In this document: positions 27,889 to 39,899 of the stretch, piece after piece
How positions within the stretch are numbered: position 1 is the stretch's first letter
Layout: each line of letters opens with the position of its first letter
DNA from: Syncephalis fuscata
Taxonomy: Eukaryota; Zoopagomycota; Zoopagomycetes; Zoopagales; Piptocephalidaceae
DNA: 64,000 bases
Reading direction: 5' to 3'
Assembly (NCBI GenBank): GCA_025786725.1
Contig: JAHLTZ010000042.1
Location: forward strand, 62,001 to 126,000
The notes under the pieces: model-generated
Database searches by the model: none
The model's input: the letters and a program-made list of their open reading frames with translations, nothing else
What the model was told of the DNA's origin: nothing
Program-made: the position numbers and the translations under genes

Positions 27889-30800
27889 TCAGTCCTCGAA
27901 CGAATATTCAAATGGCTCTGGTGGTGTCAAATCTTCATCGCTGGCATAAGCATCGGCATCATCTTCTGTGGGGCGCACGGCTGAGGCTATTATAGTTGTG
28001 GATAAGAGCGGAGTGAGCTGCTATACTCGATATAGTTACTTCAACTTACCGGTGGGGATATCCACGGATAGTAGCTCCTCTGGCTCGCCCGGACAAGTGT
28101 CGTGCATCATTAGAATACCGCCAAGTTTATTCTATGGCGTATAATCTAGTTTAGTCTATTGCTTTTCGTAATGTGTTTATTAGTACCTTTTTGACAGGAA
28201 GATAGCGGGAATTATCGTTGAAACTGACAAATCGCCATTGTGTTGGCAATACACGGGACATATTGACAAGTACTTCCGAATCGGCTTCATGTTTATCCTG
28301 TTCTACCGTCTATACAATACATTAATCATTTCCATTGATTTAATAGATAATAAACGTACCTTTTTCACCTCAGTGGATGGTCCTGCTTCATCGGCTTCTT
28401 TAATCTCATCCTATTTGCATCGATATTACGCTCGTTAGATCGCCATTTATTAATTGGCTATATTTCTACACGTACCACCTCCATAGATTGCTCTTCTGGA
28501 GCCTTTTCCTTTTCTTGCTTCTTGGCACGTGCTTTTGCCTTGGCTGTGGTGGATAATACTGCGGTAGCAACCTATTATCGTTTAGTATTTTATCGCCATT
28601 CTATACTATCACATTACCTTTTCTACAACATTTGCCGTAGGTGGCTTTATCTCAGGTGGATAGGCAAACAATGAAGCTTTAGCATTTGAAACAAAGTCGA
28701 ATTTAGGCATCTAATCAGCATGGTATTAGCTATATAGCCATGGCCTCTACTACTTGTACATTACCTGTAGATCCTTGTTCAAACCAATAAGTGCTGTTGG
28801 TGTCAAGGATAGACTCATAAAGTGCATCAATGGATACCAGTACCAAAACTGGGTGAAAATAGCTAGACCAACAACAGCTGGCATATTGATGTGACCAGAT
28901 TGAGATTGAAGTGAAATAGTTGTGTTACGGCCACCTAGCAAATAAAACGACAATAATCAGCTAATTAACAATTAAATGTGCAATGTACCCACCTGCATCG
29001 ATAATGCCCTGACCAAGCACTGCACCAAACTTAGCTACTGGATCCTGATGACGTTCGGAAATGATCTTTTCATACATTTTACGAATTCTAGCCGTCTAAT
29101 CAAACAATGGTAATAATGTTAAATACAATTAGTGATAATAAAAGCCATGATGGTTGATTATATACCTTTGGATTCATAGAATCATTTTGTTGCAATAGCA
29201 CCATAGCCAATGAAATCAGCGCACCTTGACGGACAAAATCGACCGAGTCCTTCGTCATAGGTTCCAGAATAGCAATGGCATCCTGTCAATGTACTAAGTA
29301 TCGTTTCGACTATTACAATCATAAATACTTACATTCATGCCTGTTCCAGCACAAGCAATGCCCAAGGCAAATGTAGCGCCATATCGAACGTGTGGATTAT
29401 AACTCTCAGACAACAATTGCACCAAACGTGGCACTTGCTCTGGTGTGCGGAACAAAATGAATCCAAGTGCAGTCACGGCAGCACGACGAACATCGTCGTT
29501 AACATCGCTGACGGCCATATGGAGCAATTGTCGGATGGCTTTGTTATTACCGGTGCCACAATAGGCCATGGCAATGGTGTAAACGGCACCATAACGTAAG
29601 ATCGTATCCTATACGCCAATTGTCATATATACCTTTAAATAATAAAATAAACCTACCTTATCACTCTTAAGCTGTTCAATTAAACTGTCAGCCTCTTCTT
29701 CTTTGCCAAACATCATCAACGCCACACCAATAGCAATACCACGGATGATCTTCTCGTGCTGTGTATCACGTGCATAATGCAGTAGCTCATCGATAACATG
29801 CTCTGATGCCGATCCCAACATGACTAGACCAATGGATAGACCGGCTGCTTCACCAGCTACGGCACTATCGGCAAATAGTACGGTTTTAATATCTTCGTAC
29901 AAAGCTAGAATAAATACATTTAGCGGACATTTTTGTATCATTACTCGTGTGTTAATTACCTTCATTGCCGGTGGCCATAGCCGCCACACCTAAGCCCAAA
30001 CAGGCACCATGCTGTACAACTTCTTCTTGGCTGTTACGTAGCGCATTTTGCAGATACTCAACAACATCTGTTCCGTGATTGGCATGAATAAGACCCAATG
30101 CATACAATGCACCACCCTCAGAATAGACACCAGTACTATTGGTGCCTTGTGGCAAATAAGGTGCCAATAAATTCAAACTTTCAGTTACATGTCCCTAAAT
30201 GTCTACAGTAAACATCCATGTTTATATATGCACTACTAAATAAACAATACCTTATGGATTACACCGAGACTTGCTGTAGCACTGAACTTGGACCAGTTAG
30301 ATGCACGGGATAGCCATTCAAGATTATCTCTAAGGAAACGATCACTGGTAGTACCGGCATTCATAAGAGCATTGGCGAATGTGACTGCAGTGTGGTACAT
30401 TGAACTACGTGAATCCAATGCATTCTAATATGCTATTAGTACAATGTTTTTTACTGTAGTCAGTTTCCTTATGTTTATTTACCTTTGTATTTTTCAAAAT
30501 AAGTAAATCGGTATGGTTATTGCGATAAAGACATTCTAAATACAATCTAATCGAAACACTACCCGATAGAATATTTAATAAATGTTCAAACCGAATGTTA
30601 TGCTCATCAGCGTCCTACATGACATTAATTAATAACCATTAATTGGTTAATTAACATAGCTTATTTACCTTGGAACGTGAATTTGACAATGTGGTCGATA
30701 CATTACGTAAATAATGCTGTGTTGCACTGCCAACCAAATCAAATGCAATTTGACAAGCAATCAAATAATCGTCCTACAATTATAGAATTAGTATGGCCAT

Positions 30801-31823
30801 TTATCATTATTACTATTACTATTATATATAGTAGTTTTAGTACCTCTGACTGACAAGCAAGTGTACTCAACATGGATGCACATGCATCGCTATCGCCTAA
30901 ATGCAACAAGCATTGACTGATCGAGATGTAGTCTGGCTCAGCTTGTTCATTGAATTTTCGTACTAATAGACCCAGCACCTAAATGACAATTACGATTAAT
31001 TAGAGCCTATCTATTGCTTATTTCATTGTTACTTACTGCATTACGGAACTCAACATTCTGAACCAATGTCATGCAAACTTCCAGTATATAAGGCAAAAGA
31101 TTTGGCGTATTTCCCTTCGTGATGGTTTCCTCTAAATAGTCGATATGCTGCGACTCTAATGCTACACCGATTGCCTGCTTATATTCACCTTCATCAAAGC
31201 AGCGTACAAACATGCGCTGAACAATATCTGCCAATCGCTGGTCCATTTCAGCATTGTTTGATCTTAGTTCAATGTATTTCTCGATCGCTTTCGCTATAGA
31301 TGCCTATTAGTCCGACCATTCTGAACATGGCTATACACATAATTAACTAACCAGTAAGTGTTTCGGTGTATTCTGTATTGGCAGCTGAATCAAATAGATC
31401 GCTTGCTCCCAAAGCAAAAGATAGCGACTCATCATACTCGCCGAGATAGTAATAGACCTTGGAGGCTACCAATGCAGCCAAAGCACGATGAGCAAATCCC
31501 TCATCTTCATGTAGTAGCTCGCTATAGATTACAGCCATCAATAGTTAGTATATGCTAAATAAGCGTCATCATCATTGCGATTGCCGTCATCGCTACCTAC
31601 ATTTTAGCAATATGATCGGCGATCTCTGACCAAAATAGATTGACGATACTATCGAGCTTTTGAAGTGCATATACCCGAAGTTCCGGCTCTCCATCGTCCA
31701 ACAAAGAAAGCACGCCTCCTAAATGAGCAATCAAAATAACACGCGCATATTGTCGGTCAGTTTAAGCGATCGTCGACAATCGAGATTGCCAATCTACTTA
31801 CCGGCAGATGTAATGGCGGCCAT
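27889..31823 (-). CDS. RPN2: 26S proteasome regulatory subunit Rpn2 (PSMD1)
   Basis: The longest minus-strand gene, cut by many introns. Start CAT 31821-31823 (MAAITSA), then a helical N-terminus ([17 protein letters not shown]). The centre holds the proteasome/cyclosome (PC) repeats that form the Rpn2 toroid: [85 protein letters not shown] and [17 protein letters not shown]. The C-terminus carries a Lys/Ala-rich stretch ([16 protein letters not shown]), an acidic linker and the tail [14 protein letters not shown] (TCA 27889-27891), the part that in yeast binds the ubiquitin receptor Rpn13. Rpn2 is a scaffold of the 19S base. No frame break noticed. Divergent from the AspRS gene, 302 bp apart. 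Confidence 0.93.
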
Positions 31824-32125
31824 AATCCGTTTACAAGATTTCAGACTTGGTACAAACAAATGAAACGATTGAAATAAGGTCGACAACAGCCGAAGACACG
31901 GTCTGTTGACGTTGGTGTTGGTGGTGGTAGTAGTTAATAGTGGTTAATTGGGGAGAGAGAAGATGAATAATAAACGACTATATTGCTTATTGTGTATTCT
32001 CGATGACGCATTCTAACACCCATCAGTATGTCATTAATGGGATTCGATTGTGATTGAGTCAAATCAAGCTTATAATTAAGCCATGACTTGAGGAAAAAAT
32101 GAAATAACCGCGTTACTTTCTCGTC

Positions 32126-34874
32126 ATGTCGGTCTATGGAATGAATTTACGACTATGGTCTCAGCGATCAATCTTGAACCATTATAGCGTTATTACAGCA
32201 ACGTCTTTAGTGGCAAAAAACCGGACTGGTCTTTTATATCAGTTGTTAAAAAGCGCATCGTCGAGACCTATAAGCTATGGCCGATATCTATCTACTCAAG
32301 CTAATACCGATGATACGGCATCAAATTCACTATCGCCACCATTAGGTAATATAAAACTATAATGATTATAAGGTAGACACTTAATAGAATAGATAGAACC
32401 AAATTATGCACGCCGAACACATAACTGTGGCCAATTGTGTATCAATCACGCATCTCAATCGGTGATTTTATGTGGATGGGTTGAGAGTGTAAGGCAAGTA
32501 CATTGAATTCATATAACACAGTTACATTTACCGTTATTTAGGAAAATATCAGATGGATTGGCATTTGTGCCATTGCACGATCGAGATGGAACTACACAAT
32601 TAGTATTTGAGACATCGAATGATTTGATGGAAAATTGGCCGGTTCTTCAAACATTGAGTGCACAGGATGTCATTTGTATAAAGGGACATGTACGGGCACG
32701 ACCAGAAAATACAGTTAAAAGGGTATAGTCAATTACCAAATTACTAACCTGTGTTAAATTGCTTATTTGATAATAGACACAATCAACAGGTGAAATTGAA
32801 GTAGTGGTCGAGACAATAGAACGACTTAATCAAGCTGTTCATCTGCCATTTTCACCGACTAGTAAAAAGCTGGTTAGTAATTACGAATAACAAATATAAT
32901 GCAAAGTACAACTAAATATGATATATAGCCATCTGAAGAGATTCGTCTTCGACATCGATATATCGATTTACGCCGTCGTACTTTACAAAATAACCTTCGA
33001 CGTCGTTCAGCGATTATTAATGCGGCACGCAATAAACTATTGGAACAAGGTTGGCTATTAATTATATTAACAAAACGCTATGCATTAATTTAACATAATT
33101 ATTATTGTAGGATTTCTTGAAGTGGAAACACCAATGCTATTTAAATCAACACCAGAAGGAGCTCGCGAGTACATTGTGCCTACTAGAAGTCCCGGTGAAT
33201 TCTTTGCCTTATCTCAAAGCCCACAACAGGTAAAAGTCTATAAAGTTTAATGTTGAATTAATCAATAATGAGCATGAATGTATTTAGTGTAAGCAAATGT
33301 TAATGGTAGCCGGCATTGATAAATACTTTCAAGTGGCCAAATGTTTCCGAGATGAAGATTTGCGGGCAGATAGGCAGCCTGAATTCACTCAAGTTAGTTG
33401 ATATAGATACTTTAATGAATATCGCTTACAGTAATGATGCTTAGTTGGATTTGGAGATGGCGTTTGTTACTAAAGAACAAGTAATGTCGTTAATTGAAGA
33501 TGTTGTACAAGCCATGTGGCAGTCTATCCATTCAGACAAATTGCAATTTCGACATATGACATTTGAACAGGCATTAAACCAAGTAGGTTGACTGCAATTA
33601 GTACTGTACTAATATACTAAACTATCAACTAGTATGGCAGCGATAAACCAGATACCCGCTATGATATGTTGGCAAGTATTTATTAATACAAGTTAGTAAA
33701 GTACATTAACTAAATATACAAATAGATTCAGCAAGTACCATCAGCACAAGAAGGCATGATAACTGACTGGCTATGCATTAAACAAGGAACACAGCTACCT
33801 CCTAAAGTATTAGCTGCTGTACGTGCTTCATGTAATCTAAATAGCCACACCAAGGTAATACCAATAAATAGTCATATTCTACGTATAAATAACTGCATTT
33901 ATACAGGGCTTTAAGTGGATTCGTGTATCAAAAGATAATATTGATTCTGTATTGGATCAATATCGTCCATATATCAGCGATGATTCGCCTGCTATAGGCG
34001 ATCTTGTTGTACTTCATCATCGTCCACTAGCTATTACAGTAAGTTACAGCGCTAGATATAATCAGCTAATAATGTGTACTATACAGGGAGACTCTACTAC
34101 TATGGGCCATCTTAGAATTCATGCAGCCCAAGCACTTCAACAACAAGGTAATAATCATCATTATTAGTGTCACTAATACAGTTTATTAATAAATGAATGA
34201 AAATATAGGACTATTAACTATTGATCCACAACGATATGATTTTCTATGGGTGACTGATTTCCCGCTATTTACACTTGACTCAGAAAGTACACGCTTACAA
34301 TCGACACATCATCCATTCACGGCGCCAATTGAGCATGATGTGCCATTACTCTACACTGAACCGGATAAAGTGAGTATACTATACCATTTGAATAGCTATG
34401 AATAACACAGTATAGGTACATGGACAGCATTATGATTTAGTGTTAAATGGCATGGAAGTAGGTGGTGGGTCGATCCGTGTTCATCAACCAGATAGACAGC
34501 AATATATAATGAAAAATATTCTAAAAGTAAGCTTATAAATTAGATAATAGTAATAGTAATGGTAACAATTTATTTAGCTTAATGATGTGGAATTTGACCG
34601 ATTTGGACACTTGCTTAATGCACTTGGTTCAGGCTGTCCACCTCATGGCGGATTTGCCATTGGTAAGATAATAAGAATACTTTATACATACATTTACTTA
34701 TTGAATTTAGGTCTTGATCGTATTGTATCAATTCTGTGTAATGCATCGTCTATTCGCGATGTCATTGCATTCCCTAAATCGGCCGGTGGCAAAGATTTGA
34801 CTGTTGGCTGTCCATCTGCTGTAGATACAGCTCAGTTGGAGCAAGTTGGTTTAAAATTACATCAAACAAATTAG
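32126..34874 (+). CDS. MSD1: Mitochondrial aspartyl-tRNA synthetase (bacterial type)
   Basis: Start ATG 32126 with an Arg/Ser-rich leader ([20 protein letters not shown]...), a plausible mitochondrial presequence. OB-fold anticodon domain: [40 protein letters not shown]. Class II core: [20 protein letters not shown] (motif 1 region), [60 protein letters not shown] (motif 2), EFTQLDLEMAF. A GAD insertion ([14 protein letters not shown]...) marks the bacterial/mitochondrial type. Motif 3: [20 protein letters not shown]. Ends [16 protein letters not shown]. About twelve introns; the exon edge near 33670 ([13 protein letters not shown]) is out of phase with the next exon as I read it, perhaps another small indel. 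Confidence 0.9.
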
Positions 34875-35098
34875 ATACTCAATAGGTCAATTCTATTACC
34901 TTTTGAAATTAGCTCAATAAATCAAATATTTAATACATGTCACACTACTATACGCATCACAAACTATTATTATTATTTATTATAAAACATAGATTTACAT
35001 AATTAATTAAAACAATTATACAAGTATTAACAATTTTATTGATGCTGCATTACTAACACCGTTATAATAAAACTATTGCTAGCCAGCCTTAGTCGCAT

Positions 35099-36323
35099 TT
35101 ATTCCTTAATAAAAAGCTGCGACATGTCTAGCTGCTTTTGTTCATTTCTCCAAATAGTGCCCTGTTCAGTAATAACGCCATATATTAATGAGGCGGGTGT
35201 GACATCGAATGCTGGGTGCCATACGTTGATGCCTGGAGCTGCTACTCGTACTGTATGCAAAATTGGCTTGCCTTGTTCATCTACAGCCAGCGATTGCTCA
35301 TCCGTCAAAGAGGCACCGCGTATATCAGTCAATTCGCGAGCAGATCGCTCTTCAATATGAATGTCTTGACCGCTGCTTAGCTTCATATCAATCGATGTAG
35401 TAGGGCGGCGACAAAAAATGGCACACCATGGTGTGCAGCCAATACGGCTAACTGATAAGTACCAATCTTATTGGCCGTGTCACCATTAGCGGCTACTCGA
35501 TCGGCACCCACAACTACTGCATCAACGCGGCCAGCCTGCATTAATGCACCTACCATCGCATCACCAATAAGTGTGGATGGGATATTTTCATGAACAAGTT
35601 CGTAGGCCGTTAAGCGTGCGCCCTGTGCATAGGGACGCGTTTCTGTGCAATAAGCATGGGATAGCTTATTATCAGCATGTAGCTGGCGAATAATGCCCAA
35701 TGCAGTGCCAAAGCCAGCTGTGGCCAATGCACCAGTATTACAATGAGTCAACACAGAAATAGTATTAACTGTGTTACTGGTGATACTGTTTTTGCGACAG
35801 GACTCAAGCAGTGCTGCTGCTCCGTGCTGGCCAACTTGTTTATTATCAGCCAAGTCGTCCGCTAGCATTTTTTCCGCTAGCATCAGATATTCCTCCACTG
35901 TTTCCTGTACATTGTGGGTAGTTGCCATGGCATTGATATGCCGGGTAAGTATATCGGATGCACGAAATAGATTAACGGCTGTTGGGCGTGAAGTACGCAA
36001 ATAGTCAAATGAAGTTTGAACAAACTTTGAGACGTCACTAGCTTGCTGCCATTCGCCGGCCAAATACCGTTTTTGCAGTTCTACCGCTACTGAAAGCGCG
36101 GCGACAATAGCAATAGCTGGCGCGCCACGGACCTACTCACGATTATTACTCAAGCTTTAGCTGCCGGTCCAATACTTGCCTTCATTTGCTGAATAGCCGC
36201 ATGGCCATCATTCACGCCACTTATCACCTCATAGATACTTTGATAAGGTAGCAGCAGCTGATCCAGTATTTCTAGACCTTCAGCACGCTTATAGCGAATT
36301 GCTTCAAGCGAATTATTTGACAT
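35099..36323 (-). CDS. MRI1: Methylthioribose-1-phosphate isomerase
   Basis: Methionine-salvage enzyme converting 5-methylthioribose-1-phosphate to the ribulose form. Start CAT 36321-36323: [27 protein letters not shown]. One intron near 36134-36156. Signature blocks: [55 protein letters not shown] (catalytic Cys), [39 protein letters not shown] then [20 protein letters not shown] (catalytic Asp), [20 protein letters not shown]. Ends QLFIKE. The frame breaks at 35403-35405 between FFVAA and [12 protein letters not shown]: a run of three G (C on the coding strand) needs a fourth. Family: eIF2B-like isomerases; the NTG and DRVAxNGD motifs exclude the eIF2B subunits themselves. Confidence 0.92.
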
Positions 36324-36934
36324 GGTAAAAGAGAAACACAAAAGTACGAGTTGCTGTGCTGTAACGCAGCTGTCGTTGGAAATTTACACTCAATGAAATT
36401 GTATGTCAGCAATATTTCTCAATCATATTTTCACATTTATGTTAAAAATGTTGTAACACTAGCAGTAATGCTTGGCTTATCAGAGTAGCAGCATCAATCG
36501 CGTCAATATATTGATGTTGACGTGATCACTATTACTAACAATATCAATAAAAATCTTTAGTATTATTCATATTCCACTTTTACGGTAAATATTATTCTAT
36601 AAAATAAAGTATTTAGTATTTAATCTACGTCTTTGTACTATTCCTATTTTAACTATGCAATTAAATTTATTACTATAAACGTTTATTCTCTTTTATTATG
36701 CACGTATTCATTAATATAAAATACAATAATTTAATTGTATATTATGACATGTATCACTTATTATTTCACTTTAATTGTAATTTAATATTAATGCCAAAAT
36801 CTATTAGTTATTGCTTATGAAGAATAATTGAGCTACACTTTTAGGCCAAATTCATGAATAGCAGTATTAATCTATGCTTATTGTTGTTGAAATAAATTGC
36901 AATTGATAATCCAGTTTATTCGTTAATTGCACAA
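36324..36934. other. Intergenic, 611 bp
   Basis: Upstream of MRI1 and downstream of the right-hand carboxypeptidase gene. From about 36675 it belongs to the inverted repeat. Otherwise AT-rich with no gene. Confidence 0.5.
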
Positions 36935-39695
36935 TTAACTGCGAGGTAGATCAACAGCTTGTTCTGCTACAGCATAGGTCCAAATAGCCAATGCAGCAGC
37001 ATTTTTGGCCAATTGTTCTGGTTTCAAAAATGACATCTGATCACCATGGCTATAGTCAATATAGTTAATTAACAGATAAACAATAAACAATTTAAATAAC
37101 TACCTATGATGAACATTAAAGTAGCCATAGTTGATTCCTGGAGCTTCTCCGGTAATTGGATCGCGCGATAGTAAGCCAGCACAAGGCACACCGGCATTGC
37201 AAAGCGGTGCAATATCGGCACCTGTATCGCCCGCTATTAATTCATATACAACCATGTCAATGTTTATTGGTAAAAGTAGGTATCAACTTACACACGACAT
37301 CGACATCACCGGCAAACTGCCCAACTTTAGGCTTTTGATATTTTTCACCAATTGATTTCAAAATATTAGCTGCATTATTGCTTCCTGAAAATATTATACC
37401 AGCTGGTTCAAAGTTGCCAAGATCAGTCTCAAGTGCCATAACATGGTTATTTAATTCTTTGGCATGAGCAGCCGCATAACCATTTCCACCAGCATTTCCT
37501 TGCTCTTCGTCGACCCATAAAACAAGTCGTACTACAAATAACATTAGTAGATAAAACAAAAGTAGACTATTACTTACCGGTACGCTTAGGTCGTTGAGGC
37601 AAGCGAGCAATAGCCCGTAATGCTTCCCAGCTAGTGAAAGCGCCAGCACCATCATCAACAGCACCGACTCCAATATCCCATCTAGATTATGCAATAAATA
37701 AACATTTTTAATGTTCCATCATATTGCTACTTACGAATCAATATGTCCACCCAGTAAAACAATTTTTTCAGGCGATTCACGGCCTTTTACGTCAACCACA
37801 ATGTTGTAGCCATCATACTCTTTGGGATCAAGATGCGATTCGGTATAAAAAAACAATCGAGGCACTTTATACTTAGCGGGATCTTTTATAGCACGATTAT
37901 ACAAAGTTTCAAAATTGCGTGCATCACTTCGTGTAATAGCTGCAATTGGTATCGATGCTGGCAGAGTCAATCCGGTATGCAAAGTATCACTTGACGATTC
38001 AGGCGTAACTGAGGCAATGATTACGGCCACTGCACCGTATTTGGCCGCTTCTTGAGCGCCCATCATACGATAAATAGCAGTGGCACCGTAGCCTTGCCAT
38101 GGTTCGACAAAAAGTACAATTTTACCGCGGATTCTTTGCTGGCCCAGCTTAGACAACTCAGCGAAGTTACGCACAACAACAATATCAGCTACAATGCCGT
38201 TAGGTGAGGTAGCAGCCGATCTGCCTAGTGTGGTCAGCTTAATATCACGCTGACCCTTTGGCGCTCCTTCAACATTGACATGCACAAGATATTCACGTCC
38301 TCGAGTCCAATGCTTGACCTTGACTCCCTCGAGCGTTGGGCTAAGGCCATCGGCTTTCATTTGGTCCACAATCCACTTTGTTGACTAGCAATTATCGGTA
38401 TTCATTTAGTTGACTATAAGCAATTTGCACGCCACTTACATCCGCCAATCCTTTCGAGCCAGTAAGACGTGAGCCAAACTTTGATGTCATTTCATTCAAT
38501 CGATCCCATACAACACTGTTCTAATATGTAAGTGTGGAAATTACAACAGTATAAATGCTTACCGATTATTAAGTGTAAGACTGGTTAGCTGCTGGATGTT
38601 TGCATCGACATTAACAGCTGCGTCAGCCTCGCTTGTTTCTCGTTTCTCCAATGAAGCAGCATTGACCATCAATGCTGAGATAAGTAGAAGATATAACGAC
38701 TTCATAGTTAGCAGTATAAATAGAGAAAACAAGATAATTACGGATAGATAGCAGATGGTTTTATGGCAATAAATATATATTTAAAATGGTACTATTTGCC
38801 TGAGTTGGACAAACACGAGTGTACCAAAAGCATTATTAGCAATGCAAGGAAGGCGGAATAACCGGAAAGCAAATGGCGTGCACCTATTGCAAAATGGCTT
38901 AATCTGGTAGTGCGTAATCGCATTGTCCAAATTTAATATCCGTATATACATTTTGTATATTATTATTCAAATAGTGACCACCCGTATACCATTAACTAAT
39001 TATATCAATTAGACTTATGGTTTTATTAATTAAATTGGTATTTTATTGTATAAAAATAAAGTCTGCACCAAAGATAAGGCGAGCAACGGTATGGATAATC
39101 AGTAGCTATAGCTATGTATAAACTATTTGCATCAAAATAACCTATTTTGTTTTATGCATTATAGGCCGCAGAGGATGGATTTGGAACGTACAAGTATTGA
39201 AGACTTTTTTCATGTAAATGCACGGCTAAAGTTTTCGATACTTGCACTTTCCTTTTAAATTCCTGATTTATTTTTAGTAAACGCAATGGTATTAAAAAAG
39301 ATATAATATTGTTATTTCTGCCTTTATTACAACTAACATCGTAATTACAGTAGCAGCTGATAACAAATTAGATGGATTTGTCGTACAGCTGTTAGTATTT
39401 ATTATCAAAATTGCTATCAAGGCCAATAGCAATTACATAGTTTCAGACAGCCGATGGCCTAATAAACTTCAGACTAGTAATTAATGGTAAACAGGACTTG
39501 AAATCATGCACCACTAATAAAGCATATACTTTTACTACCATCAAATCAAACTTTGTCATTTTAAGCAATGTTTAGTTAGTTCAAATAACAACGAATGGAT
39601 ATTAATACAAAACACTTTCTATTCATATTTATATTAATAAACTGATTATTTACTATAATTTTCATCACAATTTTATTCACTTTGATTATAATTCA
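36675..39695 (-). repeat. Right arm of the ~3 kb inverted repeat
   Basis: Reverse complement of about 20130-23154. The arms are 13.5 kb apart and face each other, so recombination between them would invert the six genes between (septin to MRI1). The coding part has a clustered set of differences at 38047-38151 (see findings); outside it substitutions are sparse. Confidence 0.85.
36935..38705 (-). CDS. Secreted M28 metallopeptidase, carboxypeptidase Q-like (right copy, intact)
   Basis: The inverted duplicate of the gene at 21128-22895, same exon layout and signal peptide (start CAT 38703-38705, stop 36935-36937). Unlike the left copy it reads through without a break: KELNNHVMALETDLGNFEPA and DPITGEAPGINYGYFNVHHS then HGDQMSFLKPEQ are all in frame, giving the full di-zinc ligand set (HIDSWD, VDDGAG, DEEQG, ETDLG, HHSHGDQ). 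It is predicted to act outside the cell or in the vacuole on dipeptides or peptide ends. It differs from the left copy mostly in one stretch of the PA-type insert (RIRGKIVLFVEPWQGYGATA then IYRMMGAQE), where most changes alter amino acids, and at ARNFETLY versus ARNFAALY. Confidence 0.88.
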
Positions 39696-39899
39696 ACATA
39701 ATAGCTGTATTAATAGGTTGATTAGTAGAGATTATTACACAATTCAAATAATCAAATGGCTAACTCAAATGCCTTTATATAAATCACGATATCATTCAAC
39801 AGTGTAAAATAAAAGAGAAAAGCACAAGAGAATTCGTATGAATATTCTACGATTATTTCTAAACAAGAGAAAAGGAATGTGTAAAGGAATAAGGGTCAA
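38706..39899. other. Intergenic, 1.2 kb
   Basis: Mostly the outer part of the right inverted-repeat arm (to about 39695), mirroring 20130-21127. The last 200 bp are the 3' flank of RAT1. No gene seen in either copy of this segment, but most of it is conserved between arms. Confidence 0.5.

Noticed and set aside
20130-39695. Inverted repeat as a transposon with terminal inverted repeats
   Set aside because: Arms contain a normal host peptidase gene, no transposase lies between them, and the 13.5 kb interior is ordinary housekeeping genes.
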